From assembly GCA_018241445.1 (NCBI GenBank), contig JAFEDT010000011.1, forward strand, positions 310,001 through 374,000: 64,000 nucleotides of DNA, in the 5' to 3' direction. Under the pieces are notes generated by a model, which was not told where the DNA came from, did not search any database, and saw only the letters and a list, made by a program, of their open reading frames with translations. Shown one piece after another: positions 35,895-45,051 of this stretch; position 1 is the stretch's first letter, and every line of letters begins with the position of its first letter. The position numbers were made by a program, and so were the translations under genes. The DNA comes from Pseudomonadota bacterium. Its GTDB lineage: Bacteria > Pseudomonadota > Gammaproteobacteria > Steroidobacterales > Steroidobacteraceae.

Positions 35895-36269
35895 ATGAGC
35901 GCCGGCGCAACGCAGGATGCAGCCAACATAGACGATGCGACCATCGAGATGCTGGTGCACACGTTCTATTCACGCGTGCGCAGCGACGAGTTGCTCGGCC
36001 CGCTGTTCGATGAGCGCGTGCCGGACTGGGACGTGCACGTGCAGCGCATGTGCCTGTTCTGGGCCTCGGTGATGCTGCTGGAGGGTCGCTACGCGACCCA
36101 GGCGCTGCGGCGCCGTGCCCCACCGGAGTTCTCCCGTCCGCATTTCAGCCGCTGGCTGCAGCTGTTCCGTCAGTCGGCGCTGGAGACCTGCCCGGGGCCG
36201 GCGGCGGAGCTGTTCATCGCGCGCGCGGAGCTCATTGCCGCCAGCGTGGCGCCGGCGCGCGGGGCCTGA
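35895..36269 (+). CDS. Group III truncated-globin-like protein, proximal histidine apparently absent
   Basis: A 124-residue protein of group III truncated haemoglobin form: TIEMLVHTFYSRVRSDELLGP, LFDERVPDWDVHVQRMCLFWASVMLLEGRY-type helices, and HFSRWLQLF, then an A-rich last helix. These are normally O2/NO-handling haem proteins. By eye alignment with group III members (Y-x-G-x-P-x-x-x-H), the proximal F8 histidine falls on Arg in YATQALRRRAPPEF; no histidine is near it. The protein may not bind haem in the usual way. The ATG at 35895 follows AGGG; the frame is open further upstream but antisense to the Rieske gene. It is divergent from that gene. Confidence 0.8.
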   Translation: MSAGATQDAANIDDATIEMLVHTFYSRVRSDELLGPLFDERVPDWDVHVQRMCLFWASVMLLEGRYATQALRRRAPPEFSRPHFSRWLQLFRQSALETCPGPAAELFIARAELIAASVAPARGA

Positions 36270-36271
36270 GG

Positions 36272-36337
36272 GCCCCTCGCGGACCCAGAGGGGCAATCCC
36301 CGCCGCGGGCGAGAACCCGGGCTCCTGACCAGGAGCC
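36272..36337. terminator. Two hairpins between convergent globin and aldehyde dehydrogenase genes
   Basis: GCCCCTC-N9-GAGGGGC (36272-36294) and GGCTCCTGACCAGGAGCC (36320-36337) are perfect stems in the 98-base gap where both genes end. They probably stop transcription from both sides. No T-run is present. Confidence 0.5.
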
Positions 36338-36367
36338 ACGGGTCGGGCACCCCGCCAGTCGCGGCGC

Positions 36368-37780
36368 CTACAGTGCGACGTTCACCACCTGTACGGTGGT
36401 GTATTCCCGCAGGCCGTCGACGTTGAATTCCACGCCGATGCCGGAGCACTTCACACCGCCAAAGGGCGCCATCGGATGCAGCGTGGCGTGCTGGTTTACC
36501 CAGGCAGTGCCGCACTCCAGGCGGCGCGCCAGGCGCGTGGCCTCCTGCGGGTCGTTGCCCCACACCGAACCGCCCAGGCCCACGTCCAGGGAGTTGGCGC
36601 GCTGCAGCGCCTCCTCCACCGTCTTGTAGCGGATGATCGGCACCACCGGGCCGAACTGTTCCTCCTTCACCACCCGCATGTCGTCGGTTGCATCCGCGAT
36701 GACCGTCAGCGGATAGAAATAGCCCGACTGCTGCGGGGGATTGCCACCCGTGACGATGCGGGCGCCGCGCTGGCGCGCGTCCTCGACGTAGGCCGACACC
36801 TTGTCGAACTGCATCCTGTTGGCGATGGGCCCGATCAGGTTCTTCGGATCCATGCCGTCGCCCACCGGGATCTTCTGCACGTATTCGGAGAATTTCTTCA
36901 CCACCTCGTCGTACTGATCCTCGTGCACGTACAGACGCTTCAGCGCCGCACAGGTCTGGCCGGCGTTGAGGAAGCAGCCCCAGAACAGCTTCTCCAGCAG
37001 CGGTTCGATCTTTGTCCCCGGCAGGACGATGCCGGCATCGTTGCCGCCCAGCTCCAGGGTGACACGCTTGAGCGTCTCCGCCGCCGATCCCATCACCTTC
37101 TTGCCGGTGGCCACCGAGCCGGTGAACACCACCTTGTTGACGTCGGGATGATCGGCGAGGCGCTGGCCGATCTCCGGACCCCCGGTCACGATATTGATCA
37201 CGCCCGGGGGCAGCACCTGGTTCATCAATTCCACCAGCCGCAACGTGGCCAGCGGCGTGAAGGGCGAGGGCTTGATGACCACCGTGCATCCGACGCGCAG
37301 CGCGGGCATGACGTGCCATACGGCGATCGACAGCGGCCAGTTCCACGGTGTGATGGAAGCGACGACACCCACCGGCTTGCGGGTGACGACAATCCTGCCC
37401 TTGTCGTCGTCCTGGATGGTCTCCTCGGGCAGCGACAGCGAGGCCGTCGCGCGGGTCCAGGCAACCGCGCCGCCCACCTCCAGGTTGGCCCCGGGGCCGC
37501 TCTGGGTCTTGCCCTGCTCGCGGGTGATCAGTTCCGACAGCTCTGCGTGGTTCTTCTCGATCAGGTCAGCGATGCCCATCAGGGCGGCGACGCGCTCCTG
37601 GTCGGGGCGTGCGGACCATCCGTGCAGCGCAGCGCGCGCCGCGGCGACCGCCTGGTCGACCAGGGCCACCGTGGCTTCGGGGCAGCGGGCCGCGACGCTG
37701 CCGTTGGAGGGGTTGAGGACGTCAAAGCTGCGCGCCGTGGCCACGCGCTTGCCGTTGATGGTGAGTGCGAAGTCAGTCAT
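36368..37780 (-). CDS. NAD(P)-dependent aldehyde dehydrogenase
   Basis: A 470-residue aldehyde dehydrogenase. The coenzyme-binding SITPWNWPLSIAVW, the catalytic Glu in LELGGNDAG and the nucleophilic Cys in NAGQTCAALKR (near 285) are all present, as is the C-terminal PFGGVKCSGIG. It oxidises an aldehyde to an acid in the cytoplasm. The ATG at 37780 follows GGAGG by six bases. An AraC-type regulator gene lies just upstream on the same strand, with a 107-base gap, and a ureohydrolase gene is divergent beyond it. With the agmatinase-type enzyme nearby, a guanidino- or amino-aldehyde from polyamine breakdown is a fair but unproven substrate. Confidence 0.92.
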   Translation of the reverse strand: MTDFALTINGKRVATARSFDVLNPSNGSVAARCPEATVALVDQAVAAARAALHGWSARPDQERVAALMGIADLIEKNHAELSELITREQGKTQSGPGANLEVGGAVAWTRATASLSLPEETIQDDDKGRIVVTRKPVGVVASITPWNWPLSIAVWHVMPALRVGCTVVIKPSPFTPLATLRLVELMNQVLPPGVINIVTGGPEIGQRLADHPDVNKVVFTGSVATGKKVMGSAAETLKRVTLELGGNDAGIVLPGTKIEPLLEKLFWGCFLNAGQTCAALKRLYVHEDQYDEVVKKFSEYVQKIPVGDGMDPKNLIGPIANRMQFDKVSAYVEDARQRGARIVTGGNPPQQSGYFYPLTVIADATDDMRVVKEEQFGPVVPIIRYKTVEEALQRANSLDVGLGGSVWGNDPQEATRLARRLECGTAWVNQHATLHPMAPFGGVKCSGIGVEFNVDGLREYTTVQVVNVAL

Positions 37781-37887
37781 GGCCGATCCTCCGGTCGTGG
37801 ATTGCCCCATCCTAGAATGGCGGGGAACGCGGACGCCAGCTCACCGCCATCCGCAAGGCGAAGGCGGGGAGCGGAAACCGAAATCAG

Positions 37888-38898
37888 TTACGGGCCATTG
37901 CGCAGCGTAGCCGAGGGACTGACCCCCAGGCGGCTGCGGTAGTACTGGGCGTAGCGGGAAAAGTTGACGATGCCGACCGACTGCATCAGGTCGCCCACGG
38001 TACGCCCCGGGGCGGCCCCGCGCAGGGCCTGGTGCAGCGCCATGATGCGCAGCTCGCGCAGGTATTGCGCCGGCGTCAGGTTGAAGGCCTGGCGGAAGCC
38101 GTTCTGCAGGGTGCGCGGCGTCACCCCTATCCAGGCGGCCACCTCCGCGATCGAGCGCAGATCGGGGAGGTGCTCGTGCATGTACTCACGCGCGCGCCGC
38201 ACATGCCTGGGGATGGCCGGCTGCGCGCTGCGCTCCAGCGCGTCGGAGTAGTTGTGGCGGGCGGTGTGCACCAGGAGCTCGATCATGGTGGAGGAGTACT
38301 GCTGGCGCACGTCCGCGGATGCGAGCACGCCTGGGGCGTGTGCCGACAGGTCGCAGATATGGGACAGCAGCTGATGCCAGGCACGCCCGAAGTCAGAAGT
38401 CGCCGGCGACTGCAGGTCGAACTGCAGTGGCGCGGCGAGACGCCGCCCGAGGCGCCGCTCAAGACGCTCCTCGATGGCGCGGCGCGCGACCCGCGCCGTC
38501 AGATGCCGGCAGTGCGCACTCATCACGATGCCGGTGCGTTCGCTCATCGAGGTCATGACGATAGAAGAGGGAGCGGTGGTGGCAGTGAGGCTGCCGCAGG
38601 TCACCTGCCCCTGCCCGGACAGGGTCGACTTCACCAGCAGGAAATCGCTGATGACGCCCGGGTCGATCATGACGTCGAATCCGTACTGCACGTAGCCCAG
38701 GGCGCACTCGCCCAGGTCCAGGGTCGAGGTGATGCAGGCCATGCCGCTGCGGCGGGGATCCCCGAGCTTGAGGCGGTGCGGGTGGATGTTGCGGCTGACC
38801 GCCTCGACCGCTCCGTCGAGCGTCTGGGCGCGCTGTACGGATCGCGGGTTGGGCAGGTACGCGGTCGCGACTTCGTCACTGCGGGCCAGGGCGGACAT
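37888..38898 (-). CDS. AraC-family transcription regulator
   Basis: A 336-residue regulator. Its N-terminal 200 residues resemble the AraC-binding-2 domain (CALGYVQYGFDVMIDPG), and the C-terminus has two helix-turn-helix motifs: RSIAEVAAWIGVTPRTLQNGF and TVGDLMQSVGIVNFSRYAQYY, followed by GVSPSATLR. It would bind direct repeats near its target promoters. Targets may be the aldehyde dehydrogenase downstream on the same strand and the ureohydrolase gene that starts 121 bases away on the other strand. The ligand cannot be read from the sequence; polyamine-related amines are a guess from context. Confidence 0.86.
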   Translation of the reverse strand: MSALARSDEVATAYLPNPRSVQRAQTLDGAVEAVSRNIHPHRLKLGDPRRSGMACITSTLDLGECALGYVQYGFDVMIDPGVISDFLLVKSTLSGQGQVTCGSLTATTAPSSIVMTSMSERTGIVMSAHCRHLTARVARRAIEERLERRLGRRLAAPLQFDLQSPATSDFGRAWHQLLSHICDLSAHAPGVLASADVRQQYSSTMIELLVHTARHNYSDALERSAQPAIPRHVRRAREYMHEHLPDLRSIAEVAAWIGVTPRTLQNGFRQAFNLTPAQYLRELRIMALHQALRGAAPGRTVGDLMQSVGIVNFSRYAQYYRSRLGVSPSATLRNGP

Positions 38899-39019
38899 GG
38901 GCCAAGACTAATTCACCGGTGCGGCCCAAGGCCAGTACTCCCGGCGCGGCCTGGCGCAGGACCACCCCGCGGGCGGTCCCGGCATTGATGCGCCGCCGCC
39001 AAGGGCGCAGGATTCCGGC

Positions 39020-40009
39020 ATGACATCCCCTGACGGTCACTCTGCAGCCTTCAACCAGCCCCTCGGGGGCAACACTATGCCGCGCTTCGCCGGCCCGGCC
39101 AGCATGTTCCGGCTGCCGACGGCGCAGCCCGCCGGCGCGGTCAGCGTCGGCATCATCGGCGTCCCGCTGGACACGGGCACCAGCAACCGCGCCGGCGCGC
39201 GCTTCGGTCCGCGGCAGATCCGCGCCGAATCGGCACTCATCCGCCCTTACAACATGGCCACGCGCGCCGCGCCGTTCGACAGCTTCCAGGTGGCGGACCT
39301 GGGTGACGTGCCGCTGAACACCTACAACCTGGCCGCCAGCATCGGCATCATCGAACGCTACTACGACGACGCGCTGGCGCGACACCCGGGTCTGCGCACG
39401 CTGTCGATGGGCGGCGATCACACCATCGCGCTGCCCATCCTGCGCGCGTTGCACCGCCGGCACGGCCGCATGGCCCTGGTGCACGTTGACGCCCACGCTG
39501 ACGTGAACGACGAGATGTTCGGCGAGAAGATCGCCCACGGCACCATCTTTCGCCGCGCGCTGGAGGAGGGCCTGGTGGATCCGCAACGCATGTTCCAGAT
39601 CGGGCTGCGCGGCAGCGGCTACAGCGCCGAGGATTTCGACTGGGCAGCCAAACAGGGCGTGACCGTTGTGCAGGCGCACGAGTGCTGGTACCGCTCGCTG
39701 GCGCCGCTGATGGAGCAGGCGCGCGCGCGCATCGGGGCCTCGGTGCCGGCCTACCTGAGCTTCGACATCGACGGACTGGATCCTTCCGTGGCACCGGGCA
39801 CCGGCACACCTGAGATCGGCGGCCTGACCGCCTCCCAGGGCATGGAGATCATCCGCGGGATGTTCGGCACCAACCTGGTGGGTGCCGATGTGGTGGAGGT
39901 CGCGCCGCCATACGATGTCTCCGGCAACACCTCGCTGCTGGCGGCAAACCTGCTGTTCGAAATGCTGTGCAGCTTTCCGGGCTGCGGCCGGCGCGAGGGC
40001 CCCGGCTGA
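39020..40009 (+). CDS. Agmatinase/guanidinobutyrase-family ureohydrolase
   Basis: A 329-residue binuclear manganese hydrolase of the arginase family. Metal-binding motifs are SMGGDHTIALP, HVDAHADVND and SFDIDGLDPSVAPGTGTPE; the latter's Asp-x-Asp bridges the metals. The N-terminus has GVPLDTGTSNRAGARFGPRQ, as in SpeB and GbuA, so it should release urea from agmatine or a guanidino acid rather than from arginine. The ATG at 39020 has a weak ribosome site; an internal ATG at 39077 is possible. It is divergent from the AraC-type regulator, close to an aldehyde dehydrogenase and not far from the PotF-like gene, so a role in polyamine or guanidine breakdown is likely. Confidence 0.92.
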   Translation: MTSPDGHSAAFNQPLGGNTMPRFAGPASMFRLPTAQPAGAVSVGIIGVPLDTGTSNRAGARFGPRQIRAESALIRPYNMATRAAPFDSFQVADLGDVPLNTYNLAASIGIIERYYDDALARHPGLRTLSMGGDHTIALPILRALHRRHGRMALVHVDAHADVNDEMFGEKIAHGTIFRRALEEGLVDPQRMFQIGLRGSGYSAEDFDWAAKQGVTVVQAHECWYRSLAPLMEQARARIGASVPAYLSFDIDGLDPSVAPGTGTPEIGGLTASQGMEIIRGMFGTNLVGADVVEVAPPYDVSGNTSLLAANLLFEMLCSFPGCGRREGPG

Positions 40010-40056
40010 CACGTTCTTGCAGCCGCGACGGCGTCGATGCCGTCCCCGTCCGTTCG

Positions 40057-40848
40057 TCAGATCGTGGATTCAGACGTTCGCAGCACCTGGTGATCCAGGA
40101 CTCCCTCGCCCGCGAGCGGCACGATCGCGCGCAGCCGCAGCTGTGGCGTGCTGCCGTCCTGCAGCCGGGCGCAGACCGCCGCCAGGCCCTGCGGCGCGAG
40201 GCGCATCTGCCAGAAGTGCCAGCCGCGCTCCTGTGCTCGCGCATGGCTGGCAGTGAACTGCAGCCGCCCCGGCTCGAGCTGGAAGGCGAACTGGTCCAGC
40301 GGCAGCGCCAGCCCCACGCCCAGCGCTTTCAGGTACGACTCCTTCAGCGTCCAGTATTCATAGAAGGCCTGCAGCTGCGCCGCGGGCGGCAGGGCAGTGA
40401 GGGCGGCGGTCTCCGGCGGCGCAAAGTAGCGCCGCGCGATGCGCGGCAACGAGGCACGCGGCCGTACCTGCTCAACGTCGACACCCAGGTCACCGCTGCG
40501 GCAGAGCCCGACCAGGATCAGGCCCTCGGTGTGGCTGACATTGAAGGTAGCCTGTTGCAGTAGTGGGTAGGCGCCGCGCAGGGCGTTGGAGATGAGCGGG
40601 CGGCCGTGGCTGTCGGGGGCGAAGCTCCACTGCTGCGGCGCGATGGCCGGGCACAGGCGTTGCGACAGCAGGGTGCGCACCAATGCGCGGGTGACCCGGT
40701 AGCGGCGTCGGTCGTCGGTGTGGGCAAACCGCTGTTCGCGGACGCGTTCTTCCTCGCTCAACAGGCGCCGGTAGTCCGCAAGCAGCCCCTCAGCGGCGAC
40801 CTGGCGGTAGCAGGTTGCCCAGACTTCGACCGTGCCGTGTTCGAGCAT
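40057..40848 (-). CDS. Sfp-type 4'-phosphopantetheinyl transferase
   Basis: A 263-residue transferase of the Sfp/AcpT type. The family motifs are FNVSHTEGLILVGL, the magnesium site GVDVEQVRP, and WTLKESYLKALG, with Glu and Lys that act on CoA. It attaches phosphopantetheine from CoA to the serine of carrier domains. The peptide synthetase at the start of the window needs such an enzyme at its GGDS serine, although 37 kb separate them, so the link is inference. It could serve another synthetase elsewhere. It ends 47 bases after the convergent ureohydrolase, and the gap to the divergent amidohydrolase (78 bases) holds an AT-rich promoter-like stretch (CATAATTATC). Confidence 0.9.
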   Translation of the reverse strand: MLEHGTVEVWATCYRQVAAEGLLADYRRLLSEEERVREQRFAHTDDRRRYRVTRALVRTLLSQRLCPAIAPQQWSFAPDSHGRPLISNALRGAYPLLQQATFNVSHTEGLILVGLCRSGDLGVDVEQVRPRASLPRIARRYFAPPETAALTALPPAAQLQAFYEYWTLKESYLKALGVGLALPLDQFAFQLEPGRLQFTASHARAQERGWHFWQMRLAPQGLAAVCARLQDGSTPQLRLRAIVPLAGEGVLDHQVLRTSESTI

Positions 40849-40926
40849 TTGCAGCTGTTGCGCCAGTTACCGCGGGGCAGGGCCGTTGGGACATAATTAT
40901 CGCATTCAACGCATCGGGGGGCGATC

Positions 40927-42645
40927 ATGGATATGAGCCGGCGGCAGGTGTTGTGCGTGGCGGGCGGTACGGCAGTGGCGGCGCTGGCGGCACGCCGGCT
41001 GTGGGCGGCGGAGGCGGTACTGACACTGGTTCCCGACACGTTGGTCTACAACGCGCGGGTCTACACCGTGGAGCCGGGGGCGGGCATGGCCCAGGCTTTT
41101 GCCGTGCGCGACGGCCGCTTCGTCGCTGTCGGCAGCAACAGCCAGATCAGGGCGCTGGCCGGAAAGGCGACACGCAGCATCGACGCGCAGCAGATGACGG
41201 TGGTGCCCGGTTTCATCGATTGCCACAACCATGCCGTCGGCGATCAGCTGATGTACGAGGTGATCGTCGGCAATCCCTTCGAGGTGGAGTTCGTCACCAT
41301 CGACAGCATCGTGCAAAAGCTGCGTGCCCGGGCGGCCCAGACACCGCCGGGATACTGGGTGGAGGGATTCTTTTTCGACGACACCAAGGTGAAGGACAAG
41401 CGGCAACTGGACGTCAGTGACCTGGACCGGGTGTCACGCGAGCACCCGGTGGCCGTGCACCACCGCGGCGGCCATACCGCCTACTACAACAGCAAGGCCC
41501 TGCAGATGGCCGGCGTCACCCGCGACACCCCGAATCCTCCCGGAGGAACCTTCGACCACAACGCGGCCGGCGAACTCAATGGCCGCGTGACCGACCTGGC
41601 CACCGAAATCGTCGACAAGGTGGGCCAGCGTCCGCAGTACACGCCCGAGCAGGAGATCCAGCGCGGCCAGGCCGCCATGGCGAACATGTCGCGCCAGTTC
41701 GTGCGCTACGGCCTGACCAGCGTGCATCACGAGCATTTCGAGGGCGCGCCGGCCCTGCGCGCCATCGAGGCCATCCGCGCCCGCGGCGAGCTGCTGCACC
41801 GGGTTTATTTCGCGCTCAACGACAGGCTGCTGGACGAGATGATCGGGGCCGGGGTCCACACGGGTCTCGGCGATGAGTGGCTGCGCCTGGGCGGCTCCGT
41901 GGAGCATCTCGCGGACGGTTCGTTCTCCGAGCGCACCATGGCGCTGAGCATCCCGTATCCGGGCAATCCTTCCGGCTACCGCGGCAACGTCACCCAGACG
42001 CAGGACGCCCTGGATGCGTGGGTGCTGCGCGTGCAGCGCGCCGGTATCCAGGTCAACTGCCATGCCAACGGCGACGTGGCCATAGGTGCCGTGCTGACGG
42101 CGCTGGAGCGTGCGCAGCAACAGGCGCCGCGCACCGATACGCGGCCGCAGATCACGCACTGCACCCTGATCAACGCCGACCTCGTCCGGCGCATCAAGGC
42201 GCTGGGTGCCGTGCCGGTGCCGTTCAACACCTACGCCTACTACAACAGCGACAAGTTCCACTTCTACGGGCAGGACCTGATGCGGCGCGCCATGGCCTAC
42301 CGCACCTTCATCGACGCCGGCATCACCGCCGCGGGGGGCTCTGATTTCCCGCCCGGACCCTTCGCGCCGCTGATGGGCATACAGGGGATGGTGACCCGCA
42401 CCGGCTGGAACGGCGAGACCTGGGGGCCGGAGCAGCGCGTGTCGGTGGCGGAAGCGCTGCAGATCAACACCCTCAATGGTGCCTATGCCTCGCACGAGGA
42501 GCACCTCAAGGGATCGATTGCGGCCGGCAAGCTGGCCGACTACGTGGTGCTGTCGGCGGATCCGCACACGGTGGCGCCGGAGACGATCAAGGATATCAAG
42601 GTAGTGCGTACCGTGACCGGCGGCAGGACGGTGTACGAGGCCTGA
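40927..42645 (+). CDS. Exported amidohydrolase, YtcJ-type family 3
   Basis: A 572-residue metal-dependent amidohydrolase. A Tat signal (MSRRQVLCVAGGTAVAALAA) precedes it, so it folds before export to the periplasm. Metal ligands are seen in GFIDCHNHAVGD (His-x-His), HHRGGHTAYYN, the later HANGDVAIG and HCTLINAD, and the Asp in AAGGSDFPPGP. Such enzymes hydrolyse amide or cyclic imide bonds of small molecules; N-substituted formamide is the best known substrate of the group. The ATG at 40927 or an ATG six bases on fits with the GGGGGGCGATC before it. It stands alone, tail to tail with the kinase/aminotransferase fusion. Confidence 0.86.
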   Translation: MDMSRRQVLCVAGGTAVAALAARRLWAAEAVLTLVPDTLVYNARVYTVEPGAGMAQAFAVRDGRFVAVGSNSQIRALAGKATRSIDAQQMTVVPGFIDCHNHAVGDQLMYEVIVGNPFEVEFVTIDSIVQKLRARAAQTPPGYWVEGFFFDDTKVKDKRQLDVSDLDRVSREHPVAVHHRGGHTAYYNSKALQMAGVTRDTPNPPGGTFDHNAAGELNGRVTDLATEIVDKVGQRPQYTPEQEIQRGQAAMANMSRQFVRYGLTSVHHEHFEGAPALRAIEAIRARGELLHRVYFALNDRLLDEMIGAGVHTGLGDEWLRLGGSVEHLADGSFSERTMALSIPYPGNPSGYRGNVTQTQDALDAWVLRVQRAGIQVNCHANGDVAIGAVLTALERAQQQAPRTDTRPQITHCTLINADLVRRIKALGAVPVPFNTYAYYNSDKFHFYGQDLMRRAMAYRTFIDAGITAAGGSDFPPGPFAPLMGIQGMVTRTGWNGETWGPEQRVSVAEALQINTLNGAYASHEEHLKGSIAAGKLADYVVLSADPHTVAPETIKDIKVVRTVTGGRTVYEA

Positions 42646-42654
42646 CCGCGCGCC

Positions 42655-44943
42655 TCAGGGCGCGTCGAGCCGCGACAGTATCCGGTCCAGCTGTTCCAGC
42701 AGCATGTCGGCGTCGGCCGCCGTGAACGGCAGGGGCGGACGCAACTTGATGACGTTGTGGGCCGGCCCTTCGGAGCCCAGCAGCACGCCCGCATCCGCCA
42801 TGGCGTCGATGACGCGGGCGGTGGCCGCCGTGGCGGGATCCCGCGTGCCGCGATCGCGCACCAGCTCGATGCCCAGGAACAGGCCCGAGCCGCGGACGTC
42901 GCCGATCACGGTGTGGCGGTCCTTGAGCAGATGCAGGCCCGCCAGCAGGCGCTGGCCTACATCGAGCGCGTGCGCCTGCAGTCGCTCGCCCTGCACCACC
43001 TCCAGGACCGCGCTACCTATGGCACACGAGACCGTGTTGCCGCCGAAGGTGCTGAAGTACTCCATGCCATTGTCGAAGGACGCTGCGATCTGGGGCGTGG
43101 TGACGACCGCGCCCAGTGGGTGACCGTTGCCGATCGGCTTGCCCAGCACCACGATGTCGGGCACGACGCCGTAGGCTTCGAAACCCCAGAAATACCCGCC
43201 CAGCCGCCCGTAACCGGTCTGCACCTCGTCGGCGATGCACACGCCGCCCGCGGCGCGCACCAGCCGGTAGACCTCGGCAAGGTAGCCCGGAGGGAAGTCA
43301 AGTTGTCCGCCGACACTGGGCCAGGACTCGGCGATGTAGCCGCACAGCGCGCGCCGCCGCTCGCGCAGCTGAGCGATGATGGCAGCCACCCCGGCGGCAT
43401 AGCCGGCGCCCGCCGCTGCATCGCCGCGCCTGAAGGCGCCGCGATACAGGTCGGGCAGGGGCGCCACGTGCACCCAGGGCGGCGCGCCCGCACCGCCCGG
43501 GCCGTCGTGCTTGTAGGGACTGATATCGATGAGTGTACTGGTGTTGCCGTGGTAGGCGTGCTGCAGCACGACCAGCTCGCGCGCGCCGGTATGCGCGCGC
43601 GCCAGCCGCAGCGCCAGTTCATTGGCCTCGCTGCCGGAGTTGACGAAGTAGCAGACCCGCAGCGGCGCCGGCAGGGTCGCGGTCAGCCGTTCGGCGTAGC
43701 GCTGCGGCAGCTCACTGAGGTAGCGGGTGTTGGTGTTGAGTGTGGCCATGTGCGCGGCAGCGGCGGCGACCACTCGCGGATGGCAGTGGCCGACGTGCGG
43801 CACGTTGTTGTAGGCGTCGAGGTAGCGGCGGCCCTCGGCATCGAACAGGTACTGCATTTCGCCGCGCACCATGTGGCGCGGCTGGCGGTAGGAGAGCTTG
43901 AGGCTCCCGCCCAGCAGGCGGCGGCGCGCGGCGAGCACTGACGCGGCCGGCGTGGCCGCCGCGCGCAGGCGCTCGCGGCATTCTTCCCAGGGCAGGGCCT
44001 CGAGCTGCCTGAGCAGGCGCGTCACCGGGGCTGCGGAAATCAGCTGGTAGCCGTCGCCGCGCTTGGCGATGGCGTTGTGGGCCGAGTAACAGGCGCTCAT
44101 GCACAGCCGCGCCGCGATCAATGGCAACAGCGCATCGAGTTCCGCCCCGGTCAGCGGATACCGTTCGTGGTAGGAGGCTGTCACTGTCGCCGCGGCGTGC
44201 AGCGGGTCGGGCTTGTCCAGCATGGTGTACGCGGCGCCAATGGCCGGCTCGCACACCAGCGCCGTGTGCACCATGTCGCCGAAGTCGATCAGCCCGGTGA
44301 CGCGGCCGTGCCGCGTGAGCACGTTGTAGTCGTTGGCGTCGCCATGGATGACGCCGTGGCGCAGGTGGCTCCAGTCGAGCGCCTCCCAGTGCGTGCGGAA
44401 CCGGGTGACGATGGCGCGCAGCTCCTGTGGGAGCAGATGCAGGTGCGCCATCGCCTCCCCGACGTGGCGCAGGTCCCACTGCAGCACACGGCGCATGCCG
44501 GGATGGCTGAAATCGGCCAGGGCGGTGTCGATCTGGGCCAGGGCTGTGCCGAGGGAGGCGAGCAGCGCGTCAGTCTGGGGCGCGCGGGCGCTGACATCGC
44601 CGTCCAGCCAGGTAACCACGCGCGTGAGAAAGCTGCGCCCGGTCCCGTCGTGCGCGCTGGCGATCTCCTGGCCGTCGCGCGCCGGAATGACATGCGGAAA
44701 TTCCAGCGTGTCCGCGCGCCGCTGCAGGTGCCGCAGCGCGGCGTTCTGGAACTCCAGCACGCCGCGCTCCTCGTCCGCCTTGGCGAACTTGAGAACGAAG
44801 CGCTCACCGCCGGCGCCGGTCAGCAGGAAGTTCTGGTCGCGCTCGCTCGGCAGCGGGGAGGCCTCGCCACGGATGCCGAACAGGTCCGCGGCCAGTGCCG
44901 CGGCCGCCGCAGACTCAAAGCAGGGTGTGGTGTTTTCGGGCAA
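42655..44943 (-). CDS. Fused APH-type kinase and class III aminotransferase-fold phospho-lyase
   Basis: A 762-residue fusion. The first 340 residues are an aminoglycoside-phosphotransferase-like kinase: ATP lysine in RFVLKFAKAD, catalytic loop VIHGDANDYNVL, metal site LIDFGDM. From about 360 onward it is a PLP enzyme of fold type I: GSEANELALRLARAHTG, the IADEVQTGYGRLGG metal of the PLP Asp, and the Schiff-base Lys in VLGKPIGNGHPLGAV. In mammals hydroxylysine kinase and 5-phosphohydroxylysine phospho-lyase, or ethanolamine-phosphate phospho-lyase, are the separate counterparts; bacteria often fuse them. I infer it phosphorylates an amino alcohol and then eliminates phosphate and ammonia. A plain transaminase with a kinase domain is the alternative. 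It stands alone, convergent with the upstream amidohydrolase. Confidence 0.88.
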   Translation of the reverse strand: MPENTTPCFESAAAAALAADLFGIRGEASPLPSERDQNFLLTGAGGERFVLKFAKADEERGVLEFQNAALRHLQRRADTLEFPHVIPARDGQEIASAHDGTGRSFLTRVVTWLDGDVSARAPQTDALLASLGTALAQIDTALADFSHPGMRRVLQWDLRHVGEAMAHLHLLPQELRAIVTRFRTHWEALDWSHLRHGVIHGDANDYNVLTRHGRVTGLIDFGDMVHTALVCEPAIGAAYTMLDKPDPLHAAATVTASYHERYPLTGAELDALLPLIAARLCMSACYSAHNAIAKRGDGYQLISAAPVTRLLRQLEALPWEECRERLRAAATPAASVLAARRRLLGGSLKLSYRQPRHMVRGEMQYLFDAEGRRYLDAYNNVPHVGHCHPRVVAAAAAHMATLNTNTRYLSELPQRYAERLTATLPAPLRVCYFVNSGSEANELALRLARAHTGARELVVLQHAYHGNTSTLIDISPYKHDGPGGAGAPPWVHVAPLPDLYRGAFRRGDAAAGAGYAAGVAAIIAQLRERRRALCGYIAESWPSVGGQLDFPPGYLAEVYRLVRAAGGVCIADEVQTGYGRLGGYFWGFEAYGVVPDIVVLGKPIGNGHPLGAVVTTPQIAASFDNGMEYFSTFGGNTVSCAIGSAVLEVVQGERLQAHALDVGQRLLAGLHLLKDRHTVIGDVRGSGLFLGIELVRDRGTRDPATAATARVIDAMADAGVLLGSEGPAHNVIKLRPPLPFTAADADMLLEQLDRILSRLDAP

Positions 44944-45051
44944 GGGACTGACCGCAAGCGCGCTGGCAGATCCAGCGGCGGGATTCTAGCCATCGGGGTG
45001 GCTGAGGCGATACGCGCCCGTAGTCCGGCGCGCAGGCACCGCAGGGACGGC

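Noticed and set aside
35970..37346. A 458-codon frame on the minus strand crossing the globin and the aldehyde dehydrogenase
   Set aside because: It is out of frame with the aldehyde dehydrogenase, which has all its catalytic motifs in another frame.
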